DNA of 64,000 bases from [Clostridium] hylemonae DSM 15053 (GCF_008281175.1 NZ_CP036524.1:1612001-1676000); one strand, 5' to 3'; shown: positions 7,599 to 17,501, counted from the stretch's first letter. Numbers and translations: made by a program. Notes: generated by a model from the letters alone, not told the origin.

Positions 7599-9521
7599 AT
7601 GGCAAAGAAAAATACATATGATGCTGACAGTATATCTATATTGGAGGGGCTGGAGGCAGTACGGAAAAGACCAGGTATGTATATCGGAAGTGTTTCCACA
7701 AAGGGCCTGAACCACCTGATCTACGAGATCGTAGATAACGCGGTGGATGAGCATCTGGCAGGGTGCTGTGATGAGATACGCGTGACACTGGAAAAAGACG
7801 GATCTGCCACCGTATCCGACAACGGGCGCGGTGTCCCGGTAGGACTCCACGCAAAAGGAGTGTCGGCAGAACGTATCGTATATACCACGCTTCATGCAGG
7901 AGGCAAGTTTGACGACTCATCGTACAAAACGAGCGGAGGTCTGCATGGAGTGGGGTCTTCTGTAGTAAACGCTCTCTCTGCCTATATGGACGTGCAGGTA
8001 AGCAGGGAAGGGTATATCCACCATGACCGCTATGAGCGCGGCAAACCGGTCATAGAACTCGAGGACGGTCTTCTTCCGAAGACCGGAAAGACAAAAAAAA
8101 CCGGTACAAAGATCAATTTCCTTCCCGATGACACCATATTTGAGAAGACCAGATTCCGGGCGGATGAAGTCAAGAGCAGGATGCACGAGACAGCCTATCT
8201 GAACCCGACGCTTACGATCATCTTTGAAGATCTGCGCGGGGAGACGCCCGAGCGTATCGTATACCATGAGCCGGACGGGATACTCGGCTTCATAAAAGAA
8301 CTGAACCAGAAGAATGAAGCGGTCCATGAACCGGTATATTTTAAGGGAGTCGCCGAGGGGATCGAAGTGGAGGCGGCCTTCCAGTATGTGAATGAGTTTC
8401 ATGAAAATGTGCTCGGCTTCTGCAACAATATCTATAATGCCGAGGGAGGCACCCATCTGACCGGGTTTAAGACGACATTCACGACGGTCATGAACCAGTA
8501 TGCGAGAGAACTCGGAATACTGAAAGAGAAGGACGCCAACTTTACGGGCGCGGATATACGCAACGGCATGACGGCCATCGTCTCCATCAAGCACCCGGAT
8601 CCGAGATTTGAGGGTCAGACAAAGACGAAGCTGGACAACCCTGACGCAGCCAAGGCGGTCAGCAAAGTGACGAACGATGAGATCACGAGATATTTTGACC
8701 GGAATCTGGACAACCTGAAAAAGGTCATCGCGTGCGCGGAGAAAGCGGCAAAAATAAGAAAGACAGAGGAGAAGGCCAAGACCAATCTGCTGACAAAGCA
8801 GAAATATTCCTTCGACAGCAACGGAAAGCTTGCCAACTGCGAGAGCCGGGATGCCTCCAGGTGTGAGATCTTTATCGTGGAGGGAGACTCTGCCGGCGGC
8901 TCCGCCAAGACGGCGCGTGACCGGATGTTCCAGGCGATCCTCCCTATCCGGGGGAAAATACTCAACGTGGAGAAGGCCAGTATCGACAAAATACTTGCCA
9001 ATGCGGAGATCAAAACGATGATCAACGCATTCGGCTGCGGTTTCTCGGAAGGATACGGCAACGACTTTGACATCAGCGGCCTGCGCTATGATAAGATCAT
9101 CATTATGGCGGACGCGGATGTGGACGGGGCTCATATCTCTACGCTGCTTTTGACCTTGTTCTACCGGTTCATGCCGGAGCTTATCTATGAGGGACATGTA
9201 TATGTTGCCATGCCGCCTCTTTATAAGGCCATACCGAAAAAAGGGGAAGAGGAGTACCTGTACGACGACAAGGCGCTGGAACGCTACCGCAGAAAACACG
9301 ACGGTCCGTTTACGCTGCAGCGGTACAAAGGCCTCGGGGAAATGGATGCGCAGCAGCTCTGGGAGACGACCCTGAATCCAGAGACGCGGCTGCTGAAACG
9401 GATAGAGATAGAAGATGCCAGGATGGCGTCCGGCGTTACCGAGATGCTGATGGGGACGGAAGTTCCTCCGAGAAGAACATTTATCTACGAAAATGCCACT
9501 GAGGCAGAACTGGATATATAA
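7599..9521 (+). CDS. parE: Type IIA DNA topoisomerase subunit B (ParE/GyrB paralogue)
   Basis: This about 640-residue ATPase subunit has a GHKL domain with ILEGLEAVRKRPGMYIG near residue 13, VDNAVDEHLAG and GLHGVGSSVVNAL. A transducer domain (IKHPDPRFEGQTKTKL) follows, then a TOPRIM domain with EGDSAGGSAKTARDR and MADADVDGAHI, ending PRRTFIYENA. The ATG at 7599 (MAKKNTYDADS) is preceded by AAGGA-rich sequence; an upstream in-frame TTG lies inside the terminator hairpin region. The cognate subunit A gene starts 16 bp downstream. Sequence flavour is GyrB-like, but position away from dnaA/recF and the partner's lack of a GyrA box favour a topoisomerase IV-type enzyme, a moderate inference. Confidence 0.85.
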   Translation: MAKKNTYDADSISILEGLEAVRKRPGMYIGSVSTKGLNHLIYEIVDNAVDEHLAGCCDEIRVTLEKDGSATVSDNGRGVPVGLHAKGVSAERIVYTTLHAGGKFDDSSYKTSGGLHGVGSSVVNALSAYMDVQVSREGYIHHDRYERGKPVIELEDGLLPKTGKTKKTGTKINFLPDDTIFEKTRFRADEVKSRMHETAYLNPTLTIIFEDLRGETPERIVYHEPDGILGFIKELNQKNEAVHEPVYFKGVAEGIEVEAAFQYVNEFHENVLGFCNNIYNAEGGTHLTGFKTTFTTVMNQYARELGILKEKDANFTGADIRNGMTAIVSIKHPDPRFEGQTKTKLDNPDAAKAVSKVTNDEITRYFDRNLDNLKKVIACAEKAAKIRKTEEKAKTNLLTKQKYSFDSNGKLANCESRDASRCEIFIVEGDSAGGSAKTARDRMFQAILPIRGKILNVEKASIDKILANAEIKTMINAFGCGFSEGYGNDFDISGLRYDKIIIMADADVDGAHISTLLLTLFYRFMPELIYEGHVYVAMPPLYKAIPKKGEEEYLYDDKALERYRRKHDGPFTLQRYKGLGEMDAQQLWETTLNPETRLLKRIEIEDARMASGVTEMLMGTEVPPRRTFIYENATEAELDI

Positions 9522-9536
9522 AAGGGAGAAGATAAA

Positions 9537-11777
9537 ATGCAGGATTCACAGATCATAAGAACCGAATATTCGGATTTGATGAAAAAATCATACATTGATT
9601 ATGCGATGAGTGTTATCGTAGCGAGAGCCCTGCCTGACGTGCGCGACGGACTGAAGCCGGTACAGAGAAGGACGCTCTACGACATGCACGAGCTTGGCAT
9701 CCGCTACGACAGGCCGTACCGGAAATGCGCCCGTATAGTCGGGGATACGATGGGTAAATACCACCCCCACGGCGACAGCTCTATCTATGACGCGCTCGTA
9801 GTCATGGCGCAGGAATTTAAGAAAGGAATGATTCTTGTTGACGGCCACGGCAACTTCGGATCGATCGAAGGGGACGGCGCGGCGGCTATGAGGTATACGG
9901 AGGCCCGCCTTGCAAAGCTTACGCAGGACGCATATCTGTCCGACCTGGACAAGGATATTGTGGATTTTGTCCCGAACTTCGACGAGACGGAGAAAGAGCC
10001 GGAAGTGCTGCCGGTGCGCGTGCCCAATCTGCTCATAAACGGTGCGGAAGGAATCGCTGTCGGCATGGCGACGAGTATACCGCCCCACAATCTGGGGGAA
10101 GTGGTCGACGCCGTGAAGGCATATATGAAAAACGATGAGATCAGCACGAAACAGCTGATGAGATATATGAAGGGACCTGACTTTCCGACCGGGGGGATCG
10201 TCGTCAATAAGGACGATCTGCCGGATATCTATGAGAGCGGCGCCGGAAAGATCAAGATCCGGGGCAAGGTGGAGACGGAAGATATGAAGGGCGGCAAGAA
10301 GCGCCTCGTGGTGACGGAGATCCCGTATACGATGATAGGCGCGGGGATCGGAAAGTTCCTCAATGACGTGTGCGCCCTCGTGGAGTCCAAAAAGACCAAT
10401 GACATCGTGGACATCTCAAATCAGTCGTCCAAAGAAGGCATACGTATCGTCATTGAGCTGAAAAAGGGAGCCGATGCCGAAAATCTTACGAATATGCTCT
10501 ATAAGAAGACCCGCCTGGAAGACACGTTCGGCGTCAACATGCTGGCGGTCGCTGACGGCCGGCCGGAGACGATGGGACTTAAGCAGATCATCGAGCATCA
10601 CGTGGATTTCCAGTTTGAGCTTGCCACGCGCAAGTATAAGAATCTTCTCGCAAAGGAGCTGGATAAGAAAGAGATTCAGGAAGGTCTTATCAAAGCCTGT
10701 GACGTCATCGACCTTATCATAGAAATACTGCGGGGAAGCCAGTCGGTCAAAGACGCCAAGGCCTGCCTCACTAAAGGCGTGACGGAGAATATCAAGTTCA
10801 AGACCTCTATCTCAAAGAAGATGGCCGCAATGCTCCGGTTTACCGAGCGCCAGGCATCCGCCATCCTGGAGATGCGTCTGTATAAGCTGATCGGGCTGGA
10901 GATCGAGGCGCTTCAGAAGGAGCACGAAGAGACGCTTGAGCATATCGCCTCATATGAGGATATCCTGAATAATTATGATTCCATGTCAGAAGTCATCATG
11001 GAAGATCTGGACAGGATCAAAAAAGAATACGGGCGCAGCCGGCGCACCGCGGTGGAAAATGCCGAGGCAGCCGTATTTGAAGAAAATAAGATAGAAGAAC
11101 AGGAAGTCGTATTCCTCATGGACCGCTTCGGTTACGCCAAGACAGTAGATACGGCAGTGTATGAGCGCAATAAAGAGGCGGCCGACGCGGAGAACCGGTA
11201 TGTACTTTCCTGTATGAACACAGGGAAGATATGTCTGTTCACCAACACCGGTAAGATGCATCAGATAAAGGTACTGGATCTTCCGTACGGGAAATTCCGT
11301 GACAAAGGCCAGCCGATCGACAATGTGAGCAACTACGACAGCACGCAGGAGACGATCGTTTATCTGTGCGATGCCCAGCAGATGCAGATCGCCAGGCTTT
11401 TGTTCGTCACGAAGACGGGTATGGTAAAGAAGGTGGACGGCTCGGAATTCCAGGTTGCCAAGCGTACGATAGCCGCCACAAAGCTTCAGGAGGAAGACGA
11501 GCTCATAAGCGTGCAGGTGATCAATGACAGCCAGAATATCGTGCTGCAGACTGCGGACGGATATTTCCTGCGGTTCCCGGCAGGAGAGGTGTCGGAGAAG
11601 AAGAAGGGAGCCATCGGCGTAAGGGGGATCAGGCTTCACAAAAATGACGAAGTCGAGCATGCGTATCTCTTTGAGGAAGGCACGGAGACGAAAGTAGTGT
11701 ACAAGGAAAAAGAAGTGACGCTCAACCGTCTGAAATCAGGTAAGCGTGATACCCAGGGAGTGAAAAACAGAGGTTAG
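9537..11777 (+). CDS. parC: Type IIA DNA topoisomerase subunit A (ParC/GyrA paralogue)
   Basis: This 746-residue breakage-reunion subunit starts with SYIDYAMSVIVARALPDVRDGLKPVQRR, contains HPHGDSSIYDALV near residues 80-92 (the quinolone-interaction region with serine and aspartate kept), and has the catalytic tyrosine in AAMRYTEARL near 122. The C-terminal domain has pinwheel-like repeats. The canonical GyrA box (QRRGGKG-like) is absent from the first blade, FGYAKTVDTAVYERNKEAAD. GyrA boxes are needed for gyrase-type DNA wrapping, so decatenation/relaxation activity (topoisomerase IV) is more likely than supercoiling. It forms a two-gene operon with the upstream subunit B. No clear terminator follows. 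Confidence 0.85.
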   Translation: MQDSQIIRTEYSDLMKKSYIDYAMSVIVARALPDVRDGLKPVQRRTLYDMHELGIRYDRPYRKCARIVGDTMGKYHPHGDSSIYDALVVMAQEFKKGMILVDGHGNFGSIEGDGAAAMRYTEARLAKLTQDAYLSDLDKDIVDFVPNFDETEKEPEVLPVRVPNLLINGAEGIAVGMATSIPPHNLGEVVDAVKAYMKNDEISTKQLMRYMKGPDFPTGGIVVNKDDLPDIYESGAGKIKIRGKVETEDMKGGKKRLVVTEIPYTMIGAGIGKFLNDVCALVESKKTNDIVDISNQSSKEGIRIVIELKKGADAENLTNMLYKKTRLEDTFGVNMLAVADGRPETMGLKQIIEHHVDFQFELATRKYKNLLAKELDKKEIQEGLIKACDVIDLIIEILRGSQSVKDAKACLTKGVTENIKFKTSISKKMAAMLRFTERQASAILEMRLYKLIGLEIEALQKEHEETLEHIASYEDILNNYDSMSEVIMEDLDRIKKEYGRSRRTAVENAEAAVFEENKIEEQEVVFLMDRFGYAKTVDTAVYERNKEAADAENRYVLSCMNTGKICLFTNTGKMHQIKVLDLPYGKFRDKGQPIDNVSNYDSTQETIVYLCDAQQMQIARLLFVTKTGMVKKVDGSEFQVAKRTIAATKLQEEDELISVQVINDSQNIVLQTADGYFLRFPAGEVSEKKKGAIGVRGIRLHKNDEVEHAYLFEEGTETKVVYKEKEVTLNRLKSGKRDTQGVKNRG

Positions 11778-11844
11778 ACGGCGCAGGGGAACATGTCTCC
11801 TGTGCTCCCGGCCGGCCAAAAAGTAAAGTTTTTCCCGTATTTCC

Positions 11845-11873
11845 TTGCATTTCAAGGTGAACGGTGTTATACT
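11845..11873 (+). promoter_or_regulatory. Promoter of the rimP-ribF operon
   Basis: TTGCAT (11845-11850) and TATACT (11868-11873) are separated by 17 bp, upstream of rimP. Confidence 0.7.
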
Positions 11874-11900
11874 AAGTGACAGTTACATAAAGAAAACGGC

Positions 11901-11928
11901 AGAAGAGTGAACGAAAGTTCACTCTTCT
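11901..11928 (+). ncRNA. Perfect GAAA-loop hairpin in the rimP leader
   Basis: A perfect 12-bp stem, AGAAGAGTGAAC (11901-11912) with GTTCACTCTTCT (11917-11928), is closed by a GAAA tetraloop. It lies about 25 bases after the promoter -10 and 26 bases before the start codon. Only a short T stretch follows, so it is probably a leader element rather than a full terminator. Confidence 0.6.
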
Positions 11929-11954
11929 TTGTTGGTAGGAAAGGAAGTTAGAAA

Positions 11955-12422
11955 TTGTCAAAGAGAGAAATATACGAACAGAAGACGGAAGAGATCCTGC
12001 TCCCGATCGTAGAGGAATACGGATTTGAGCTGGTGGATGTCGAGTATGTAAAGGAAGGCAGTACGTGGTATCTGCGGGCATATATCGACAAGCCGGGCGG
12101 CATCAATATAGATGACTGCGAGAAGGTAAGCCGTAGGCTGTCCGATATACTGGATGAGAAAGATTACATTGATGACGCCTATATTATGGAAGTGAGTTCC
12201 CCGGGGCTTGGCAGGCCGCTTAAGAAAGAAAAGGATTTTAAAAGAAGCCTTGGAGAAGAAGTCGAGATCAGAACCTACCGCATGATGGATAAACAGAAAG
12301 AGTTCTTCGGGATACTGAAGGAATATGACGACAGTACAGTTACAATAATGCAGGAAGATGAGACCTTAAAAACATTTGCCAAAAGCGATATCGCGCTTAT
12401 TCGCTTAGCGTTCGATTTTTAG
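11955..12422 (+). CDS. rimP: Ribosome maturation factor RimP
   Basis: This 155-residue RimP assists late 30S subunit maturation. The N-terminal domain contains EYGFELVDVEYVKEGSTWYLRAYIDKPGGI near residues 20-49, with the family DDCEKVSRRLSDILDE block after it; VSSPGLGRPLKKEKDF near 80-95 links to the SH3-like C-terminal domain. The start is TTG (11955), with AAGGAAG upstream. It is the first gene of the conserved rimP-nusA-rnpM-ylxQ-infB-rbfA block, with nusA 20 bp downstream. Confidence 0.95.
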   Translation: MSKREIYEQKTEEILLPIVEEYGFELVDVEYVKEGSTWYLRAYIDKPGGINIDDCEKVSRRLSDILDEKDYIDDAYIMEVSSPGLGRPLKKEKDFKRSLGEEVEIRTYRMMDKQKEFFGILKEYDDSTVTIMQEDETLKTFAKSDIALIRLAFDF

Positions 12423-12442
12423 ATTTTAGGAGGAGAATAGTA

Positions 12443-13636
12443 ATGAACACAGAGTTATTGGAAGCGTTAAATATTTTGGAAAAGGAAAAGGATATCAGTA
12501 AAGAGACGCTGCTGGATGCAATAGAGAATTCATTGCTGAATGCATGTAAGAACCATTTCGGAAAGGCAGACAACATAAAAGTCATCATGGACAGAGAGAC
12601 TTGTGATTACAAAGTGTTCGCTGAAAAGACGGCAGTGGAAGAGGTGGAAGATGATCTGGAGCAGATAAGCCTTGAGGATGCGAGAGAGATCGACAGCACG
12701 TTTGAGCTCGGGGATATCGTACAGATACCGATAGAATCCAAGTCGTTCGGGCGGATCGCCACACAGAATGCAAAGAACCTCATTCTGCAGAAAATCCGGG
12801 AAGAAGAGAGAAAAGTTGTCTACGACCAGTATTTTGAGAAAGAAAAAGATATCGTGACCGGTATTGTCCAGCGGTATGTAGGTAAAAATATCAGCATTAA
12901 CCTCGGTAAGGCCGACGCCATGCTCACAGAGAATGAGCAGGTCAAAGGGGAAGTGTTCAAGCCGACAGAACGTATCAAGCTGTACGTTGTGGAAGTAAAG
13001 AATACGACGAAAGGTCCAAAGATCCTCGTATCCCGGACACATCCTGAACTTGTGAAGCGTCTTTTTGAGTCGGAAGTGACAGAGGTGAAAGACGGCACCG
13101 TTGAGATCAAGAGCATTGCAAGAGAAGCCGGAAGCAGGACGAAGATCGCAGTGTGGTCCAACGATCCGGACGTAGATCCGGTCGGCGCCTGTGTCGGCAT
13201 GAACGGGGCGAGAGTGAATACGATCGTCAACGAACTCCGCGGCGAGAAGATCGACATTATCAACTGGAGCGACAATCCGGCTATCCTGATTGAAAACGCA
13301 CTCAGTCCGGCAAAAGTCATCTCCGTTATGGCTGATCCGGATGAGAAAGCTGCGAGTGTCATCGTACCTGACTATCAGCTTTCACTGGCGATCGGTAAAG
13401 AGGGACAGAACGCCAGACTCGCGGCAAGGCTTACCGGATACAAGATCGATATCAAGAGTGAGACACAGGCGATCGAATCCGGAGAACTGCCGGAGAATTA
13501 TATGGAACTGAGTGAAGGCGTATATGAGGAAGAGATGTATGAGGATGACTTTGACGGCGAATACACGGAAGAGTATCCGGAGGATTATGATGACGGCGCC
13601 GCCGAGGACATAGACGTTACAGATACAGAGGAATAG
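12443..13636 (+). CDS. nusA: Transcription termination/antitermination factor NusA
   Basis: This 397-residue RNA polymerase-binding factor modulates pausing and termination. The N-terminal domain starts MNTELLEALNILEKEKDISKE-like, with an S1 domain near residues 130-200 (KDIVTGIVQRYVGKNISINLG). Two KH domains follow, containing DPVGACVGMNGARVNTIVNEL and SLAIGKEGQNARLAARLTGYKIDI. An acidic tail of about 45 residues, rich in D, E and Y, ends the protein; it is longer than in the compact B. subtilis form and lacks the AR1/AR2 domains of E. coli. TTAGGAGGAGA precedes the ATG. It sits between rimP and rnpM as in other Firmicutes. Confidence 0.97.
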   Translation: MNTELLEALNILEKEKDISKETLLDAIENSLLNACKNHFGKADNIKVIMDRETCDYKVFAEKTAVEEVEDDLEQISLEDAREIDSTFELGDIVQIPIESKSFGRIATQNAKNLILQKIREEERKVVYDQYFEKEKDIVTGIVQRYVGKNISINLGKADAMLTENEQVKGEVFKPTERIKLYVVEVKNTTKGPKILVSRTHPELVKRLFESEVTEVKDGTVEIKSIAREAGSRTKIAVWSNDPDVDPVGACVGMNGARVNTIVNELRGEKIDIINWSDNPAILIENALSPAKVISVMADPDEKAASVIVPDYQLSLAIGKEGQNARLAARLTGYKIDIKSETQAIESGELPENYMELSEGVYEEEMYEDDFDGEYTEEYPEDYDDGAAEDIDVTDTEE

Positions 13637-13645
13637 GGTGATTGT

Positions 13646-13924
13646 TTGAGCAGCAGTAAAAAGGTGCCCATGCGCAAATGTGTGGGCTGTCAGGAAATGA
13701 AGAGTAAAAAGGAAATGATTCGGGTTATCCGGACAGAAGAAGGAGACTTTCTTCTGGACGCCACCGGCAAGAAAAACGGACGCGGCGCTTATGTGTGCCC
13801 AACGAGAGCGTGCCTTGACAAGGCGGTCAAAAACAAAGGCCTGGAGCGTTCTTTTAAGCAGTCCATTCCGGGCAAAGTATACGAGACGCTGGAAAAGGAG
13901 ATGGGGTCGCTTGAGTCAAAATAA
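13646..13924 (+). CDS. rnpM: RNase P modulator RnpM (YlxR family)
   Basis: This 92-residue YlxR-family RNA-binding protein is reported in Firmicutes to bind and modulate RNase P. Hallmark residues are RKCVGCQEMKSKKEMIRVIR near 10-29 and KKNGRGAYVCPTRACLDKA near 50-68, including the GRGAYVC motif. The start is a TTG at 13646 or possibly 13642, with only a weak AGGGTG site. It lies 9 bp after nusA and overlaps the start of the following L7Ae-type gene by 14 bp, indicating translational coupling. Confidence 0.9.
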   Translation: MSSSKKVPMRKCVGCQEMKSKKEMIRVIRTEEGDFLLDATGKKNGRGAYVCPTRACLDKAVKNKGLERSFKQSIPGKVYETLEKEMGSLESK

Positions 13925-14234
13925 GATATTATCCCTGATCGGCCTTGCCACCAAGGCCGGAAAGACGGCGAGCGGCGAGTTCTGTACGGAAAAGGAAGTA
14001 AAGTCGGGAAGAGCCGCGCTCGTGATCGTGGCAGGGGACGCATCAGATAACACGAAGAAGAAATTTCAGAACATGTGTGACTTCTATGAAGTGCCAATCT
14101 ATTTTTATAAAGATAAAGATACCTTGGGGCATGCAATGGGAAAAGAGTTCCGGGCTTCTCTTGCGGTACTTGACGAGGGATTTGCAAAAGGAATCAGAAA
14201 GCATATGGATACAGAAGATAATACGATTGCATAA
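13911..14234 (+). CDS. L7Ae-family RNA-binding protein YlxQ
   Basis: This about 107-residue L7Ae/L30e/S12e/Gadd45-fold protein starts (M)[22 protein letters not shown], followed by [17 protein letters not shown], a typical kink-turn-binding surface. The TTG at 13911 has AAGGAG ten bases upstream, inside the end of rnpM. A longer reading frame upstream overlaps rnpM in a different frame and is not the real gene. The role in bacteria is poorly defined; location between rnpM and infB suggests RNA or ribosome work. Confidence 0.88.
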   Translation: MSQNKILSLIGLATKAGKTASGEFCTEKEVKSGRAALVIVAGDASDNTKKKFQNMCDFYEVPIYFYKDKDTLGHAMGKEFRASLAVLDEGFAKGIRKHMDTEDNTIA

Positions 14235-14248
14235 AGGAGGTAGTTAGT

Positions 14249-17086
14249 ATGTCAAAAATTAAAGTTTATGAATTAGCAAAGGAACTTGATGTCCACAGTA
14301 AGGATATCATCGAGTTCCTCGGCAAAAAGAATATAGAAGTAAAGAGTCATATGAGCACGCTGGAGGACACAGATGCGGATATGGTAAAAAAGAGCATGGG
14401 CAAAGCAGCGGTCCCGGATAAAGCAGAAGCTGGGGACAAAGAAGCAGCCGCGCCTAAAAAGAAAAATATCGTGCACGTGTTCCGTCCGCAGAATACGCAG
14501 AATGCCGGTAAACATGGAAACCGCCAGGGCGCGAGACAAGGGCAGCAGGGACAGCAGCCTCAGGGCAAGCCGATGCAGGTGAATAACGGGCGTCCCGCAA
14601 GACAGACACAGAGCGCGCGTCCCACGCAGGGGCAGGACAGACCACAGAACGCCCGCCCGGCACAGAGCCAGGACAGACCGCAGAACGCCCGCCCGGTACA
14701 GGGGCAGGACAGACCGCAGGGCAGCCGCCCGGCGCAGTCTCAGGACAGACCACAGAATACACGCCCGGCATACCATCAGGACAGACCGCAGGGCGCACGC
14801 CAGGCGCAGTCTCAGGACAGACCGCAGGGCAGCCGTCCCGCGCAGTCTCAGGACAGACCACAGGGGGCGCGTCCGTCATATAACCAGGACAGACCGCAGA
14901 ACGGCCGCCCTGCACAGGGGGCGGACAGAAACGGAAACCGCGGGGAACGCCAGGGAAACCGTCCGCAGAATGGCCGTCCTCAGGGAACAAGGCCGCAGAA
15001 CGGCCGTCCGTCCTACAATCAGGACAGACCGCAGGGCAGCCGCACAGGGCGCCCGCAGGGAGGCGACAGACCGGCTTATCAGAATGACAGAAATCAGTCG
15101 AGAAGACCTGGGGAAAGATACGACCGTCCAAACGATAAAAAGAATACGTCCGTTCCTTCTCCGGCGCTGGAAGGACAGAAGCCGCAGCGCAGCAAGGGCA
15201 AAGGAAAAGACGATTATAAGAAGAAAGATTACCGCCGTGACGAGGACGACAGAAACAAAGGCAAGAAACAGAAGACAGATGTCAAGAAAGACATCCAGAA
15301 ACCACAGCAGAAGGCTGTAAAGGTAGAGGAAGAGATCAAGGCGATCACGATCCCGGAGGTTCTCACGATCAAAGAGCTGGCAGACAAGATGAAGATCGTG
15401 CCGTCCGTTATTGTGAAGAAGCTTTTCCTTCAGGGCAAGATCGTTACGGTAAACCAGGAGATCGATTATGCCACAGCGGAAGAGATCGCGCTGGAGTTCG
15501 ATGTGCTCTGTGAAAAAGAGGAACAGATAGATGTGATCGAAGAGCTTCTGAAAGAGGAAGACGAAGACGAGAAGAAGATGAAGAAGCGTCCTCCGGTCGT
15601 GTGTGTTATGGGTCACGTTGACCACGGTAAGACTTCTCTTCTGGATGCCATCAGGCACACGAATGTGATAGACAGAGAAGCAGGCGGGATCACGCAGCAT
15701 ATAGGGGCATATGTCGTTGAAGTCAACGGTGAGCGCATCACCTTCCTCGATACTCCGGGGCATGAAGCTTTCACAGCTATGCGTATGCGCGGCGCAAGCT
15801 CCACAGATATTGCCATCCTCGTTGTTGCAGCTGACGACGGTGTGATGCCGCAGACAGTTGAGGCGATCAACCATGCCAAGGCTGCCGGCATAGAGATCGT
15901 TGTGGCAGTCAACAAGATCGACAAGCCAAGCGCCAATATAGACAGAGTAAAACAGGAGCTGGCAGAGTACGAACTGATCCCGGAAGACTGGGGCGGAAGT
16001 ACGATATTTGTTCCGGTATCCGCGAAGTCCGGAGAAGGACTTGAAGAACTCATGGAGATGATCACGCTCACGGCAGAAGTCATGGAACTTAAGGCCAATG
16101 CAAACAGGCGTGCGAGAGGTCTCATTATAGAAGCGGAGCTTGATAAAGGAAAAGGCCCTGTCGCCACAGTCCTCGTACAAAAAGGAACACTGCGCGTAGG
16201 AGATTCCATCGCAGCCGGCTCTGCTTACGGTAAAGTGCGCGCCATGATGGACGACAAGGGCAGACGCGTCAAAGAAGCAGGTCCGTCCGTGCCGGTGGAG
16301 ATCCTCGGACTGAATGATGTGCCGAACGCCGGAGAGGTATTTGTAGGATGCGCGAATGATAAGGAAGCAAGAAGCTTTGCAGAGACATTTATCTCACAGG
16401 GCAAGGTGAAGCTGCTTGATGAGACGAAGGCAAAACTGTCACTGGATGATCTGTTCACACAGATCAAAGAAGGAAACTTAAAGGAACTTGGCATCGTGGT
16501 AAAGGCAGATGTACAAGGTTCGGTCGAGGCTCTGAAGCAGAGTCTTCTGAAGCTGTCTAACGAAGAGGTAGTCGTTAAGATCATACACGGAGGCGTCGGA
16601 GCGATCAATGAATCTGATGTAAGTCTTGCATCCGCGTCAAACGCGATCATAATAGGATTTAACGTACGCCCGGATGCGACGGCCAAGGAGACGGCAGAGC
16701 GGGAAGGCGTGGACCTGAGACTTTACCGCGTCATATACAATGCGATAGAAGATGTAGAAGCAGCGATGAAGGGTCTTCTGGATCCGGTGTTTGAGGAGAA
16801 GGTCCTCGGCCATGCGGAAGTCCGTCAGACATTCAAAGCTTCCGGTATCGGCACGATCGCCGGTTCGTATGTGCTGGACGGAACATTTGAGCGTGACTGT
16901 TCCGTACGGATCACAAGAGACGGGATCGTCATTTTCGACGGGCCTCTTGCATCTCTGAAACGTTTCAAAGATGATGTAAAAGAAGTTAGAGCAGGATATG
17001 AGTGTGGATTTGTATTCCAGAATTTCAATGATATCAAGGAAGGTGACCTTGTAGAAGCCTTCAAGATGGTTGAAATACCGAGATAA
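14249..17086 (+). CDS. infB: Translation initiation factor IF-2
   Basis: This 945-residue GTPase delivers initiator tRNA to the ribosome. An N-terminal IF2N domain ([22 protein letters not shown]) is followed by a long basic Q/R/P-rich linker at about residues 85-330. A second IF2N-like domain ([25 protein letters not shown]) lies near 365-390. The G domain has [20 protein letters not shown] and NKIDK; domains II-IV end the protein. It is much longer than B. subtilis IF-2 because of the repetitive linker. AAAGGAGG precedes the ATG. The gene lies 15 bp after ylxQ and just before rbfA. Confidence 0.98.
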   Translation: MSKIKVYELAKELDVHSKDIIEFLGKKNIEVKSHMSTLEDTDADMVKKSMGKAAVPDKAEAGDKEAAAPKKKNIVHVFRPQNTQNAGKHGNRQGARQGQQGQQPQGKPMQVNNGRPARQTQSARPTQGQDRPQNARPAQSQDRPQNARPVQGQDRPQGSRPAQSQDRPQNTRPAYHQDRPQGARQAQSQDRPQGSRPAQSQDRPQGARPSYNQDRPQNGRPAQGADRNGNRGERQGNRPQNGRPQGTRPQNGRPSYNQDRPQGSRTGRPQGGDRPAYQNDRNQSRRPGERYDRPNDKKNTSVPSPALEGQKPQRSKGKGKDDYKKKDYRRDEDDRNKGKKQKTDVKKDIQKPQQKAVKVEEEIKAITIPEVLTIKELADKMKIVPSVIVKKLFLQGKIVTVNQEIDYATAEEIALEFDVLCEKEEQIDVIEELLKEEDEDEKKMKKRPPVVCVMGHVDHGKTSLLDAIRHTNVIDREAGGITQHIGAYVVEVNGERITFLDTPGHEAFTAMRMRGASSTDIAILVVAADDGVMPQTVEAINHAKAAGIEIVVAVNKIDKPSANIDRVKQELAEYELIPEDWGGSTIFVPVSAKSGEGLEELMEMITLTAEVMELKANANRRARGLIIEAELDKGKGPVATVLVQKGTLRVGDSIAAGSAYGKVRAMMDDKGRRVKEAGPSVPVEILGLNDVPNAGEVFVGCANDKEARSFAETFISQGKVKLLDETKAKLSLDDLFTQIKEGNLKELGIVVKADVQGSVEALKQSLLKLSNEEVVVKIIHGGVGAINESDVSLASASNAIIIGFNVRPDATAKETAEREGVDLRLYRVIYNAIEDVEAAMKGLLDPVFEEKVLGHAEVRQTFKASGIGTIAGSYVLDGTFERDCSVRITRDGIVIFDGPLASLKRFKDDVKEVRAGYECGFVFQNFNDIKEGDLVEAFKMVEIPR
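14600..15060 (+). repeat. Degenerate 30-bp tandem repeats encoding the IF-2 linker
   Basis: Within infB, nine QDRPQ-containing units recur, mostly of 10 residues (QDRPQ-xxRPxx-type), interspersed with further PQNGRP motifs. Units differ by substitutions such as NAR, GSR, GAR, NTR and NGR. The frame is kept throughout, so this is coding repeat DNA prone to expansion and contraction, not a CRISPR. Confidence 0.85.
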
Positions 17087-17120
17087 CGCATTCATGCGGC
17101 TCTGGAAAAGGGAGTAAATA

Positions 17121-17501
17121 ATGAAAAAAAGAAGCATTAAAAATACAAGGGTAAACACAGAAGTGCAGCGGGAGCTGAGCAGCATTATAAGGGGCGGCAT
17201 CAAGGATCCGAGAGTGGCGCCCTGGACCTCTGTGGTCGCGGCTGAGGTTGCTCCTGACCTCAAGACGTGTAAGGCATATATAAGCGTACTTGGCGACGAG
17301 GAAGCGCAGAAGGAGACGATAAAAGGGCTGCAGAGCGCGGAAGGCTATATCCGCAGAGAACTGGCAAGAAATCTCAACATGCGCAATACACCTGAGATAA
17401 AGTTTATCCTTGACCAGTCTATAGAATATGGAGTCAACATGTCGAAGAAGATTGAAGAAGTGACGAAAACAACAGTAAAGGATGAGGCAGATGCTGAATA
17501 A
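17121..17501 (+). CDS. rbfA: Ribosome-binding factor A
   Basis: This 126-residue KH-fold factor for 16S rRNA 5' maturation and cold adaptation contains RVNTEVQRELSSIIRGGIKDPRV near residues 12-34 and LKTCKAYISVLGDEEAQKETIKGL near 52-75, and ends around IRRELARNLNMRNTPEIKFILDQSIEYG. AAAGGGAG precedes the ATG. The 3' end overlaps the next gene, the order seen widely in Firmicutes. Confidence 0.96.
   Translation: MKKRSIKNTRVNTEVQRELSSIIRGGIKDPRVAPWTSVVAAEVAPDLKTCKAYISVLGDEEAQKETIKGLQSAEGYIRRELARNLNMRNTPEIKFILDQSIEYGVNMSKKIEEVTKTTVKDEADAE

Noticed and set aside
7917-9299. A 460-codon open frame opposite parE, and a similar 434-codon frame opposite infB (14876-16180)
   Set aside because: Both are shadow frames of strongly conserved genes, with low-quality arginine/leucine/histidine-rich translations and no start signals.
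11782-11806. Terminator after parC
   Set aside because: An imperfect GC-rich hairpin is possible, but no T tract follows it.
14600-15060. CRISPR array
   Set aside because: The repeats are in-frame, degenerate 30-bp coding units of IF-2 without spacers.
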